From contig DATJVZ010000319.1 of assembly GCA_035501575.1 (NCBI GenBank), positions 13,062 to 77,061 of the forward strand: 64,000 bases of DNA. Direction: 5' to 3'. Origin of the DNA: JAFAGX01 sp035501575 (GTDB taxonomy: Bacteria > Acidobacteriota > Terriglobia > Terriglobales > Acidobacteriaceae). How positions within the stretch are numbered: position 1 is the stretch's first letter; the number at the start of each line of letters is the position of its first letter. Positions 51,427 to 60,136 of the stretch are shown piece after piece. Both the position numbers and the translations under genes were made by a program. The notes beneath the pieces were generated by a model, which saw only the letters and a list, made by a program, of their open reading frames with translations, was not told the DNA's origin and made no database searches.

Positions 51427-53130
51427 ATGACGCCTTGGCTGGCGGTCTTGGTCGCAACCCGGCTGGTTCGTTTGTCGGCGGTGGATATCGGCATTGTGGC
51501 CTTTTACTTTGCGCTGGTCCTTTCGATCGGCTGGTATCTCAAAAGACGCGCCAAAACCGGAGAAGATTTCTTCCTAGCGGGCCGCGAGATGACGGCGTGG
51601 ATTGCCGGGCTGAGCTTCCTTTCCGCCAATCTGGGTTCGCTCGAACTCATGGGCTGGGCGGCGGCAGCTTATCAGTACGGCATTCTGGCGACTCACTGGT
51701 ACTGGATCGGCGCCATCCCCGCCATGTTATTTCTCGCCTTAGTCATGATGCCGTTTTATTACATTTCCAGGGCTCATTCCGTGCCCGGCTATCTTAAGTT
51801 GCGCTTTGGGGAACCGACCCGTGCTCTGTCGGCCATTTCCTTCGCATTCATGACCGTGCTCATGAGCGGCATCAACATGTACTCGATGGCTCTGGTCCTG
51901 AAAGTGGTGCTGGGCTGGGACATCCACTTCAGCATCTGGGCTTCCTCTCTAACCGTGGCCGTCTACGTCGCGCTCGGCGGATTGCGTTCCGCCATTTTTA
52001 ACGAAGTGCTCCAGTTCGTCTTGATTTGGGCCGGCGCGCTGCTCATTCCCATTCTGGGGCTGGTCGAAACCGGAGGTTGGGAAAACCTGAAATTGCAGAT
52101 TGCGCGTAACGCATCGCCGGAATACACCCACCTGTGGTCCACCCTAGGCTCGTTCAACAACAACCCCATGGGAATTCACTGGACGGGGATTGTCTTTGGC
52201 CTGGGCTTCATTATTTCCTTCGGCTACTGGACGACCGACTTTCTGGTTGTACAGAGGGTGCTTGCCGCCAAGGACCTGCGCTCGGCTAAACTCGCTCCGA
52301 TTATTGGAGCTGCGTTCAAGATGATGGTTCCCATCATCGTGGTTTTGCCGGGACTCCTGGGACTGGCCGTGCTTCCGGTAAAACTCACCGGCGAAACCTC
52401 GGCCGTGGCCAGCGGCGGTCATAGCTATAACGAAGTTCTGCCGCTCATGTTGGCCCGCTATTGCGGTCCCGGCCTGCTCGGCCTAGGAGTCACGGCTCTG
52501 ATCGCGGGTTTCATGTCGGGCATGGCCGGCAACGTAAGCGCCTTTACGACGGTGTGGACGTACGACATTTATCGCGCTCTCCTTCGCGCGAAGGCCAGCG
52601 ACCATCACTATGTGAACGTGGGCCGCTGGTCGACGGTCTTGGGAGTGCTGATCAGCGTGGGCACCGCCTATCTGGTCATGTCCTTTGCCAGCATCATGGA
52701 TTACGTGCAGGCCCTATTCAGCTTTTTCATTGCTCCGCTGTTCGGCACCGTGATCTTGGGAATGTTGTGGAAGCGGGCAACCGGGCCGGGAGGGTTCTGG
52801 GGTCTTCTGGCCGGGACGCTTTCCTCGATTGGCATGTGGGCCTGGGTTAAGGTGGATCCCAATGCGCTGCGCTACGTGGCGCTCTCGCCTAACGCGCGTA
52901 ACATGGCGGAGAATATGTATCGAGCTTTGTGGTCCTGGATAGTTTGCGTGCTGCTCACGGTCGCGGTTAGTAAGATAACGCGTCCGCGTCCGGACAATGA
53001 ACTCGAAGGCCTCGTGTACGGGGTGACCGCGATTCCCCTGGAAGGCCAGGTTCCGTTGCACCATCGGCCATGGTTCTGGGCTGTAGTCGTGTCCGTCGTC
53101 TTCGTCGTTCTGAACATTCTGGTTTGGTAA
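51427..53130 (+). CDS. Sodium/solute symporter (SSS family)
   Basis: 567 residues with about 14 transmembrane segments. The SSS core reads GEDFFLAGREMTAWIAGLSFLSANLGSLELMGWAAAAYQYG, with the Na+-site region at the end of TM1 and WTTDFLVVQRVLAAKDLRSAK. SGLT-like features GGLRSAIFNEVLQFVLIWAGALLIP and MSGMAGNVSAFTTVWTYDIYR follow. AAGGA lies 7 nt before the ATG. Substrate probably a sugar or polyol, because a secreted aldose epimerase follows; this is inference. A small membrane protein starts 18 bp after its stop. Confidence 0.92.
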   Translation: MTPWLAVLVATRLVRLSAVDIGIVAFYFALVLSIGWYLKRRAKTGEDFFLAGREMTAWIAGLSFLSANLGSLELMGWAAAAYQYGILATHWYWIGAIPAMLFLALVMMPFYYISRAHSVPGYLKLRFGEPTRALSAISFAFMTVLMSGINMYSMALVLKVVLGWDIHFSIWASSLTVAVYVALGGLRSAIFNEVLQFVLIWAGALLIPILGLVETGGWENLKLQIARNASPEYTHLWSTLGSFNNNPMGIHWTGIVFGLGFIISFGYWTTDFLVVQRVLAAKDLRSAKLAPIIGAAFKMMVPIIVVLPGLLGLAVLPVKLTGETSAVASGGHSYNEVLPLMLARYCGPGLLGLGVTALIAGFMSGMAGNVSAFTTVWTYDIYRALLRAKASDHHYVNVGRWSTVLGVLISVGTAYLVMSFASIMDYVQALFSFFIAPLFGTVILGMLWKRATGPGGFWGLLAGTLSSIGMWAWVKVDPNALRYVALSPNARNMAENMYRALWSWIVCVLLTVAVSKITRPRPDNELEGLVYGVTAIPLEGQVPLHHRPWFWAVVVSVVFVVLNILVW

Positions 53131-53148
53131 GAGGTCGTAACCGGCAAC

Positions 53149-53385
53149 ATGCACGACAGCGAAATTTCGATCTGGTTCTTCATCGGGCTGTCCCTGTTGG
53201 TAAATGGCATTTTGATCACCGGGGCGGGGATTTGGGAGATCCTTCATCCAGCCGCGAATCCCGTCGTGCTCTATCAACTGCATGCCAGCATCTGGTGGGG
53301 AATCCTGTTGTGGTTGTTCGGCCTGCGGTATTGCATTCGCTTCGCGCCCAGACCGAAGTCTAACCAGCACAAAGGAGTCGCATGA
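53149..53385 (+). CDS. Small two-helix membrane protein, likely partner of the SSS transporter
   Basis: 78 residues with two hydrophobic helices (IWFFIGLSLLVNGILITGAGIWEI and LHASIWWGILLWLFGLRYCIRFA) and a basic tail. It lies 18 bp after the symporter gene on the same strand. I do not recognise a named family. The tight spacing and topology suggest a small subunit of the transporter, but no function is shown. Confidence 0.65.
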   Translation: MHDSEISIWFFIGLSLLVNGILITGAGIWEILHPAANPVVLYQLHASIWWGILLWLFGLRYCIRFAPRPKSNQHKGVA

Positions 53386-53446
53386 CTACCCTTCAAAAAC
53401 TGACAATGGGTGTGCATGGGCACAGCCACGATGATAGAGCTTGGGA

Positions 53447-54682
53447 ATGATCAACGTCACGAAGCCAGACTTCAGAACTCCGGGCCCCCGCCTTCCTCAA
53501 GCCTGGGGTCGTTTCGCGCCCCTGCCTCGCAATGAGCGGCTTGGAGGTTGCCGGCGCGTTCTTCAAGCAAGCCTGTCCGTTGTATTCTGGTTGGCGCTTT
53601 CAAGCGCAATCGTGGAGGGCCAAACAACAGTGAGCGCACAGCCATTCGGAAAGCTGCCCGATGCTACTCCGATCGATCTCTACACGCTCCGCAGTGATTC
53701 CGCCGAGGCAAGCATCACGAACTACGGTGGAATCGTAGTAACCCTGAAAGTTCCGGATCGGAACGGGAAGCTTGTTGATGTCGTCCTAGGCTTTGATGAT
53801 CTCGACGGATATGTGGGTAACAATAACGACCCCAAGGGTGGAGCCTTTATCGGCGCCATCATCGGGCGCTACGCTAATCGAATTGCCCACGGCACTTTCA
53901 CCCTTGATGGCAAGAAATATTCCCTGCCGCTCAACAATGGCAGCAATTCGCTGCATGGCGGACCGCATGCCTTTAATAACGTGCCCTGGAAGGCAAAACC
54001 GATCCAGGACGGAGTCGAGCTCAGTTATCTGAGCAAGGATGGCGAGGCAGGTTACCCGGGCAATCTTTCAGTCACCGTTCGCTACACGTTGGTCAAGTCT
54101 GATCTCCGCATCGAGTATTCAGCCACCACCGACAAGGCTACCGTCGTGAACCTCACCAACCATTCTTATTTCAATCTCGCGGGACAAGGAAAGGGCGATA
54201 TCCTCAATCACCAACTCACTCTCAACGCCTCCCGATTCACTCCGGTTGATGCCAACCTGATTCCCACTGGGGAACTTAAATCGGTCGAGTCGACGCCGCT
54301 TGATTTTCGCAAAGCGACGGCTGTGGGCGCCCGCATCAACGCCGACTACGATCAGCTGCGCCTGGGACACGGCTACGACCATAATTGGGTTCTCGACCAC
54401 AAAGCGGGGTCGCTCGCCGAGGCCGCTGAAGTTTACGAACCAACGAGCGGGCGGGTGCTGAAGGTTCTGACCGACCAGCCCGGGATTCAGTTCTACAGCA
54501 GCAATTTTCTGGACGGCTCAATCAAGGGAAAGGGCGGAATCGCTTATGAACAGCACTGGGCGTTTTCCCTGGAAACACAGCACTTTCCTGATTCCCCGAA
54601 CCATCCCAACTTTCCCACAACCGAATTGAAGCCGAACGAGCGATACCATACTGTCACCGTATTCAGCTTCTCGGCCCGATAG
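53447..54682 (+). CDS. galM: Secreted aldose 1-epimerase (galactose mutarotase)
   Basis: About 411 residues; the mature part is a GalM beta-sandwich. Catalytic His in VVNLTNHSYFNLAG, catalytic Glu in FSLETQHFPDSPNHPNFP, and substrate-binding ANRIAHGTF, NNGSNSLHGGPHAFNNVPW. The N-terminal 60 residues have a basic stretch and a hydrophobic segment (LSVVFWLALSSAIVEGQ), so it is exported, unlike cytosolic GalM of enteric bacteria. ATG 53447 is used; an upstream TTG is possible. It interconverts alpha and beta anomers, here probably in the periplasm before uptake by the symporter upstream. Confidence 0.9.
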   Translation: MINVTKPDFRTPGPRLPQAWGRFAPLPRNERLGGCRRVLQASLSVVFWLALSSAIVEGQTTVSAQPFGKLPDATPIDLYTLRSDSAEASITNYGGIVVTLKVPDRNGKLVDVVLGFDDLDGYVGNNNDPKGGAFIGAIIGRYANRIAHGTFTLDGKKYSLPLNNGSNSLHGGPHAFNNVPWKAKPIQDGVELSYLSKDGEAGYPGNLSVTVRYTLVKSDLRIEYSATTDKATVVNLTNHSYFNLAGQGKGDILNHQLTLNASRFTPVDANLIPTGELKSVESTPLDFRKATAVGARINADYDQLRLGHGYDHNWVLDHKAGSLAEAAEVYEPTSGRVLKVLTDQPGIQFYSSNFLDGSIKGKGGIAYEQHWAFSLETQHFPDSPNHPNFPTTELKPNERYHTVTVFSFSAR

Positions 54683-54813
54683 CCAAGTTGTCGCCTCTCG
54701 GTACCGTGGCCTACTCATGGGAATCAGGGCGCCAAGCTTCCCAGCCTCGATCCGGACCTTGGCTGGCTGGGCCGAACAGTGGCGGCCTGGCTCATTTATT
54801 ATGGTGGTAGTTG

Positions 54814-55500
54814 ATGGAGATCACTTGCAGTGCAGTTCTGTTTGACTTGGACGGTGTGCTCGTCGACTCCACTCCGGCGGTTGCCCGGGTTTGGACTGGG
54901 TGGGCACTTGAGCACGGCCTCATTCCGGCCGAAGTGGTGCAACGGGCACACGGGCGTCCTAGTCTCAGCACCATTCGTGAATATCTTCCCGAGGCGGACC
55001 TTGAGTTTGAGAATTCGGAGGTTGAGCGGCGCGAACTGGCAGACCTCGAAGGTGTGGTTGTCCTGCCCGGAGCTCGCGAACTGCTCAGTTCCCTCCCCCT
55101 GGCTCGGTGGACGATTGTAACCTCTTGTACCCGGCCATTGGCCGAGGCGCGTATTCGAGCGGCCGCACTGCCAACCCCAGAACGCCTTGTCTCCTCCGAT
55201 GATATAACCCGGGGAAAGCCGGATGCGGAACCCTATCTGAAGGCCGCCAAACTACTGGGCTTTCTCGCCGAGGATTGTGTGGTGGTTGAAGACGCTCCGG
55301 CAGGGATTCTGGCGGGAAGGGCGGCCGGGGCCCGGGTGATTGCCCTACGGACGACGGCTGCAGATCAGGAGCTTGCAGCCGCCGGAGCAAGCTGGATCGT
55401 AGATGGCTGCAACTCGATCTCGGTCATCCCTGCCAGTTCGGCTAGCGCGCTCCGGTTAAGTTTCACGGACGGGTTGCCGAGAGGCACATCCCGCCCGTGA
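54814..55500 (+). CDS. HAD-family sugar phosphatase
   Basis: 228 residues: HAD motif I FDLDGVLVDSTPA with both Asp, a helical cap, motif II IVTSCTRPLAEARI (Ser), motif III with Lys in DITRGKPDAEPY, and motif IV CVVVEDAPAGILAGRAAG. This is the subfamily IA group with beta-phosphoglucomutase, glycerol-3-phosphatase and sugar-phosphate phosphatases; the GKPDAEPY and APAGI features favour a small sugar-phosphate phosphatase. ATG 54814 chosen; a TTG lies just before it. It follows galM by 131 bp and may belong to the same sugar locus. Confidence 0.88.
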   Translation: MEITCSAVLFDLDGVLVDSTPAVARVWTGWALEHGLIPAEVVQRAHGRPSLSTIREYLPEADLEFENSEVERRELADLEGVVVLPGARELLSSLPLARWTIVTSCTRPLAEARIRAAALPTPERLVSSDDITRGKPDAEPYLKAAKLLGFLAEDCVVVEDAPAGILAGRAAGARVIALRTTAADQELAAAGASWIVDGCNSISVIPASSASALRLSFTDGLPRGTSRP

Positions 55501-55523
55501 CACCTGAAAGCTCGCGACAAGAC

Positions 55524-57161
55524 CTAGAAGATCCGGTTGAATGCCCAGAATAGAAATCCGGCCAGAACCATGGCCGCGGGCAATGTCAATACCCAGGCCA
55601 TCAGAAGATTGCGCACCGTTCCCCACTGCAATCCGCTATGGTTGGCCGCCATCGTGCCCGCTATGCCGGAGGAGAGCACGTGGGTCGTGCTCACCGGCAG
55701 ACCGAACCAATCCGCGGCACCGATGGTTGCCATGGCAGTGATTTCGGCGGCTGCACCTTGCCCGTAGGTGAGGTGGTCTTTCCCGATCTTCTCGCCGACC
55801 GTCACCACGATTCTTTTCCAGCCGACCATGGTGCCCAACCCTAATGCCATCGCCACCGCAACTTTCACCCAGCCGGGGATGAACTTGGTCGCGTTATCGA
55901 TGTGTTTCTTGTAGTTGTTCAAAACCGCCCAGTCGCTGGCCGAGATTTCCGGTTGATGAGACTTCTGCATCAGGCGCAGAGCTTCGCTGACGAGGTACAT
56001 GTCGTTGCGGAAGTTTCGCACCCGATCGTTGGGCACGCTGCGGAGTTCGCCGAACAGAGCCGTCTCGTTGCCGATATCGGTCACCAGCTGACGCAAGGCC
56101 AGCATGGTATTGGGAGTAAATTCCCGGGTGCGGATATAAGCAGTGACCTCGTCGCGATCGTCGCCAATCACGGCATTGGGACTCACGTATTTGTTGAGGG
56201 TGTCACCGGCCTGCTCAGAAACCGCTATGAAGTCCTGGGACTGTTTCTTCGTGATGGCATGATTCAGCGCGTAAGCCGTAGGCACGGTTCCGATCAGGAT
56301 CAACATGATCAGGCCCATTCCCTTCTGACCGTCGTTTGAGCCGTGCGCAAAACTTACCCCGGTGCAGGTGAGAACCAGAAGGGCCCGAATCCAGAACGGA
56401 GGCGGTTCGGTGCCTTCAGGAGCCTCGTAAAGCTTGCGATTCTTGACCACGACTTTCATCAGCTTCAGCAACAGGAACGCGCAAGTAAAGCCCACTAGCG
56501 GGGAAAGCAGCAGGGACTTCCCGATGTTCAACGCCTGGCCCCAATCCACGCCGCTAGTGCCGCTCTTAGTCGCCATCAATTGATTGGCGATGCCGACACC
56601 AATGATCGAACCGATCAAGGTGTGAGAACTGGATGCCGGCAAGCCGAAATACCAAGTACTGAGGTTCCATAGGATGGCCGCGACCAGCAGGGCAAAAACC
56701 ATGGCGAAGCCCGCTTTGCTTCCCACTTGCAGAATGAGTTCTACCGGCAGCAGGGAGATGATGCCGAAGGCCACCAAACCGGAGGAGGTCACTACACCGA
56801 GAAAATTCCACAGTCCCGACCAAACCACGGCGATATGTGGTTCGAGAGAATGGGTGTAAATCACGGTAGCGACGGCATTGGCGGTGTCGTGGAAGCCGTT
56901 GACAAACTCGAACCCCAAGGCCACCAGCAGGGCGAGACCGAGCAGCAGAAACGGCAAGATAGAGGGGCTGTGGATGGTGGAAAGATCGGAAGCCAGGCTG
57001 GAGCCGGCGTAGATGGCTCCGATGATCAGAACCACCCCGAAGATCAGAACCCCAATCTTTCCCGGACTCTTGTTCAGCTTGTCGTGGATTGCCGAAGCGG
57101 CTACCGGCTTGGCTGGACTTACGGCTGGGCTAGCCGGAACTGAGGTACGAGCAGTTGCCAT
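55524..57161 (-). CDS. pit: Inorganic phosphate transporter, Pit family
   Basis: 545 residues of the PiT (low-affinity phosphate:H+ or metal-phosphate symport) family. The two signature repeats are GFHDTANAVATVIYTHSLEPH near residue 88 and SFAHGSNDGQKGMGLIM in the middle; GLPVSTTHVLSSGIAG and GLPASSSHTLIGSIIG match the inverted-repeat Pro/Ser loops. A soluble insertion of about 130 residues (AGDTLNKYVSPNAVIGDDRDE...) lies between the halves. SD AAGGAG is 7 nt before the ATG. No PhoU-like partner gene is adjacent. Confidence 0.92.
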   Translation of the reverse strand: MATARTSVPASPAVSPAKPVAASAIHDKLNKSPGKIGVLIFGVVLIIGAIYAGSSLASDLSTIHSPSILPFLLLGLALLVALGFEFVNGFHDTANAVATVIYTHSLEPHIAVVWSGLWNFLGVVTSSGLVAFGIISLLPVELILQVGSKAGFAMVFALLVAAILWNLSTWYFGLPASSSHTLIGSIIGVGIANQLMATKSGTSGVDWGQALNIGKSLLLSPLVGFTCAFLLLKLMKVVVKNRKLYEAPEGTEPPPFWIRALLVLTCTGVSFAHGSNDGQKGMGLIMLILIGTVPTAYALNHAITKKQSQDFIAVSEQAGDTLNKYVSPNAVIGDDRDEVTAYIRTREFTPNTMLALRQLVTDIGNETALFGELRSVPNDRVRNFRNDMYLVSEALRLMQKSHQPEISASDWAVLNNYKKHIDNATKFIPGWVKVAVAMALGLGTMVGWKRIVVTVGEKIGKDHLTYGQGAAAEITAMATIGAADWFGLPVSTTHVLSSGIAGTMAANHSGLQWGTVRNLLMAWVLTLPAAMVLAGFLFWAFNRIF

Positions 57162-57274
57162 CGACAGTCTCCTTCTGCGGACCGGTAAAGATGCCGGTCG
57201 ACAATTCGAGCACTATACGGGGTGATTGTTACAGTAGGATTAAAAACCGCTGAAAAGGGGGTCAGCCTGGACGG

Positions 57275-58663
57275 CTAAAGCTTGTTCAATCCATCGAGAG
57301 CGGCCACCTTGTAGGCTTCGGCCATGGTGGGATAATTGAACACGGTATCGCGGAAATATTCGATGCCAGCTCCCATGGTTAGAATGACTTGCCCGATATG
57401 GACGATCTCGGCCGCGCGGTCGCCAATCGCATGTACGCCGAGCAGCTTCAGCGAATCGGGATCGAAAACCAGCTTGAGAAAGCCCGCTTCATCCCCCAGC
57501 ATCTGCCCCTTGGCCAGTTCCGCATAGCGGGCCAGGCCGGTCTCATAGGCGACGTTGCCCTGGGTAAGCTGTTCTTCGGTGTGTCCCACCATGGAGATTT
57601 CCGGTATCGTGTAGATGCCGTACGGAATAAGATTGGGCGGCATCTTGCCCGCCTTACCAAACATGTGGCAACTGGCGAGACGGCCCTGTTCCATCGAGGT
57701 GCTGGCCAGGGCGGGAAATCCGATCACGTCACCGGCAGCGTAGATATGCGGGATCGCGGTCTGAAAGTTTTCATTCACGGACAGTTTGCCACGCCCGTCC
57801 GCCTTCAGCCCTGCGGCTTCAAGGTTGAGCAGGTCGCTATTGGCCTGGCGGCCGATAGTGTAAAGAAGCGCCTGGCCGTGAACGTTTTTCCCGCTGGCCA
57901 ATTTGGCAAATACGCGGTCGCGCTCGGGGTCGATTCCCACGGAAACCACTTTTTCGCCCAACCGAAACACGGTTCCCAGTTGCCGCAGCTGAAAGCAAAG
58001 ACTCTCTACGACCTCCCGGTCGACGAAGTCCAGTAGGACGGGGCGTTGATCGAGCAGCGTAACTTTGACTCCCAGGGCGGCAAACATGGAGGCATATTCG
58101 AGCCCGATAATGCCGGCTCCCACAATGATCAGCTCTCTCGGAACTTCTTCAAGACAATGAACCTGGTCGGAATCAAAGATTCTCCGACCGTCGATTGGAA
58201 TATCGGCGCTGTGAGCCGGTCGCGTGCCGCACGCGATGACGATGTATTGACCCCGAGCCAGTTGCGAGCCCTCGTCGCTTCTGACTTCAACGGTATGCGG
58301 ATCGACAAAATGGGCGTCGCCGTCGAGCGTGGTCACGTAGTTGCGCCGCAACTGGGCCTTGATCACCTCAATCTCCCGTGCCATGACCGCTTGCGCGCGG
58401 AAGATCAGATCTGACATTGAGATGCGGTCTTTGAGCACGTAGCCGCGACCATAGAAGCTGCGCTGCCGGAACCCGCTCAAGTATAGAATTGCCTCCCGCA
58501 AGGTCTTGCTGGGAATGGTTCCGGTGTGAACGCAAACGCCGCCAATGGTCTTCTTGCGGTCGACGACAGCCACCTTCTTGCGCATCTTGGCGGCACAGAT
58601 CGCGCTTTTCTGCCCCGCTGGACCGCTGCCAATCACAATCAGATCATATTCATTCGCTTCCAT
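57275..58663 (-). CDS. sthA: Soluble pyridine nucleotide transhydrogenase (Si-specific)
   Basis: 462 residues of the disulfide-reductase flavoprotein fold: FAD-binding IGSGPAGQKSA (12-17 core), NAD(P)-binding IVGAGIIGLEYASMFAALG. The redox-active disulfide of the family is reduced to a single Cys in GGVCVHTGTIPSKTLREA (Cys44; the second Cys is Thr), exactly the SthA/UdhA signature. Interconverts NADPH and NADH. SD GGGAG before ATG 58663. It probably forms a separate unit from pit (113 bp apart). Confidence 0.92.
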   Translation of the reverse strand: MEANEYDLIVIGSGPAGQKSAICAAKMRKKVAVVDRKKTIGGVCVHTGTIPSKTLREAILYLSGFRQRSFYGRGYVLKDRISMSDLIFRAQAVMAREIEVIKAQLRRNYVTTLDGDAHFVDPHTVEVRSDEGSQLARGQYIVIACGTRPAHSADIPIDGRRIFDSDQVHCLEEVPRELIIVGAGIIGLEYASMFAALGVKVTLLDQRPVLLDFVDREVVESLCFQLRQLGTVFRLGEKVVSVGIDPERDRVFAKLASGKNVHGQALLYTIGRQANSDLLNLEAAGLKADGRGKLSVNENFQTAIPHIYAAGDVIGFPALASTSMEQGRLASCHMFGKAGKMPPNLIPYGIYTIPEISMVGHTEEQLTQGNVAYETGLARYAELAKGQMLGDEAGFLKLVFDPDSLKLLGVHAIGDRAAEIVHIGQVILTMGAGIEYFRDTVFNYPTMAEAYKVAALDGLNKL

Positions 58664-59319
58664 GGTCTCCCAATCCTATAGCTCGCGATGGCTTGCCTGA
58701 AATACATCGAGACGAGGCGGATGCTGGCGGAGAAAAGGTGAAGCTACCACTACCCGATGCGAAACAAAAGCTAAATCCGCGCCCAATTAGTATTCTAGTA
58801 ACAATCTATTAACCATGGCGCGCTAACAATGCCACCGGAAGAGGCCCTGTCTATGCCCCGCCCCAGGCCGCCGACAAGAAATGCAAGCTTCTGCTCCCGG
58901 ATCACGCCAGTACCTATGACCACTTTTCTGCCGACGGTAAATTCATTCTCTACCTCGCTGCCGCGGCGCGGCGAGACGACTATCTACCACCAACCATGGC
59001 GTGATGGGCTGCTGACCGGGGCTGCTCAACCTGCGATAAGGTTGCCTTTTGCGTTTCGGCGTTACTATTTAGGCAACGCCTACGATTTGTCCAAAGACCT
59101 TTCCACAAGTGGTTTACACACGTCCGGGCGGCCACCGATCTTTATCTCCTGACCTGAAATGCGGGGCATTTTGGAAAGTCGTCGATGACTCGGCCGTGCC
59201 TCGGACTTAGTTGTTGAATCGTGCAACCGTCCCAATGGACGATCACTTTCGCGGTCTTTCGTAACCTAGCCCCTCATGCCTGGCAAGAACTACGCTCGGC
59301 GACGGGGGTTCGATTCCGC
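58664..59319. other. Intergenic region with a degenerate coding trace
   Basis: About 650 bp without a credible gene. Around 58880-59000 the plus strand reads DHASTYDHFSADGKFILYLAAAARRDDY before a stop, similar in style to a beta-propeller (TolB/WD40-like) blade; it may be a gene remnant but cannot be joined to anything. Confidence 0.35.
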
Positions 59320-59324
59320 ATGAG
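59273..59324 (+). promoter_or_regulatory. Inverted repeat that can occlude the following start codon
   Basis: CTCATGC at 59273-59279 and GCATGAG at 59318-59324 are exact complements; the right arm contains the ATG (59320-59322) of the next gene. The inner part includes GGGGGTTCGATTCC, reminiscent of a tRNA T-loop but with only two paired bases, so I do not call it a tRNA. Confidence 0.35.
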
Positions 59325-59706
59325 CCAAAAGATCTCCAAGTCGCTGTTAGCCCTGGCAGTGGGCGGTTTGATGTTTGCTGCCTCTGCCGCTGCTCAAACC
59401 TCAAGCAATACTTCCACTTCCGGTGCTGGTCCAGGTGTGGTTGATCCCGGACATCCGCGAGTGAATGAAGTCAACCAACGTGAACAGAACCAACAGGACC
59501 GCATCGCCAATGGTCTTAAGAGCGGTAGGCTGAACGCAAAACAAGCCAGCAATTTGGAAAAGCGTGAAGCGTCCGTCGAGAAACGTGAACAGAAGGACAT
59601 GGCGAAGAACAACGGACATCTCACCAAGGCGGAGCAGAGAGGCATTAACCGCCAGCAGAATCGCATCAGCCGCAGCATCTACAATGACAAGCACGAAGCC
59701 AAATAA
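59320..59706 (+). CDS. Small exported charged protein of unknown function
   Basis: 128 residues: signal peptide KSLLALAVGGLMFAASAAAQ, then a Ser/Thr-rich linker and a highly charged, helical Lys/Glu/Gln/Asn-rich region (VNEVNQREQNQQDRIANGLKSGRLNAKQASNLEKREASVEKREQKDM...NGHLTKAEQRGINRQQNRISRSIYNDKH). This resembles periplasmic small helical proteins common in acidobacteria, with no catalytic motif. The start ATG 59320 is set by the signal peptide; the frame is open upstream. A Rho-independent terminator follows. Confidence 0.75.
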   Translation: MSQKISKSLLALAVGGLMFAASAAAQTSSNTSTSGAGPGVVDPGHPRVNEVNQREQNQQDRIANGLKSGRLNAKQASNLEKREASVEKREQKDMAKNNGHLTKAEQRGINRQQNRISRSIYNDKHEAK

Positions 59707-59736
59707 GACCGGCCTTTGAGAGGCTCGCGCAGGACC

Positions 59737-59762
59737 AAGCCGCAGCCAGATGCGGCTTTTTT
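59737..59762 (+). terminator. Rho-independent terminator of the small charged protein gene
   Basis: AAGCCGCA and TGCGGCTT form an 8-bp perfect stem around GCCAGA, continuing into a T run, 30 bp beyond the stop. Confidence 0.9.
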
Positions 59763-60136
59763 GTTGTGGGCTGAGCAGGTTCGACCGCTCGAGGGCGCTA
59801 GGATACCTGGGCACGATTAGGTGTGTATTCTCCCCGGTCTCGATCTTCACCTGTTCTTGAGAACTCGGAGCGCCCCGAAACTATTCGGTATTGCGGCATC
59901 ACAACGGCTTGTCCATGCCGTATTTGAGATCCCACCTCTCGAGCAGGGTTAATGGTGTCGACCACCTCGATACCAGTCAATGCGTTCAATGCCAACGGTT
60001 GTGGTTTCGCCAAGGGCCAAAGTTCTCGAGTCGGCCCGAATACGGGCGCTGTGAGCGCTGGTTTGCGTACAGCGCCCGTTCTGGCGCGCATCGTGGAATT
60101 ATCCCCCCGTCATCTTCCACGCGATCCACGTATCGC
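59763..60136. other. Intergenic region with an 11-bp perfect inverted repeat
   Basis: No gene is recognisable on either strand. ACGGGCGCTGT at 60042-60052 pairs exactly with ACAGCGCCCGT at 60069-60079 over a 16-nt loop; no T-run follows, so it is not a classical terminator for the converging ferritin-like gene, but it could act as a 3' stabilising hairpin. Confidence 0.45.

Noticed and set aside
58829..59152. 107-residue plus-strand frame
   Set aside because: No similarity; another frame of the same stretch shows at most a degenerate beta-propeller trace.
59273..59330. tRNA gene suggested by GGTTCGATTCC and a 7-bp acceptor-like stem
   Set aside because: No D-arm or anticodon arm, T-stem of only two pairs, total length too short.
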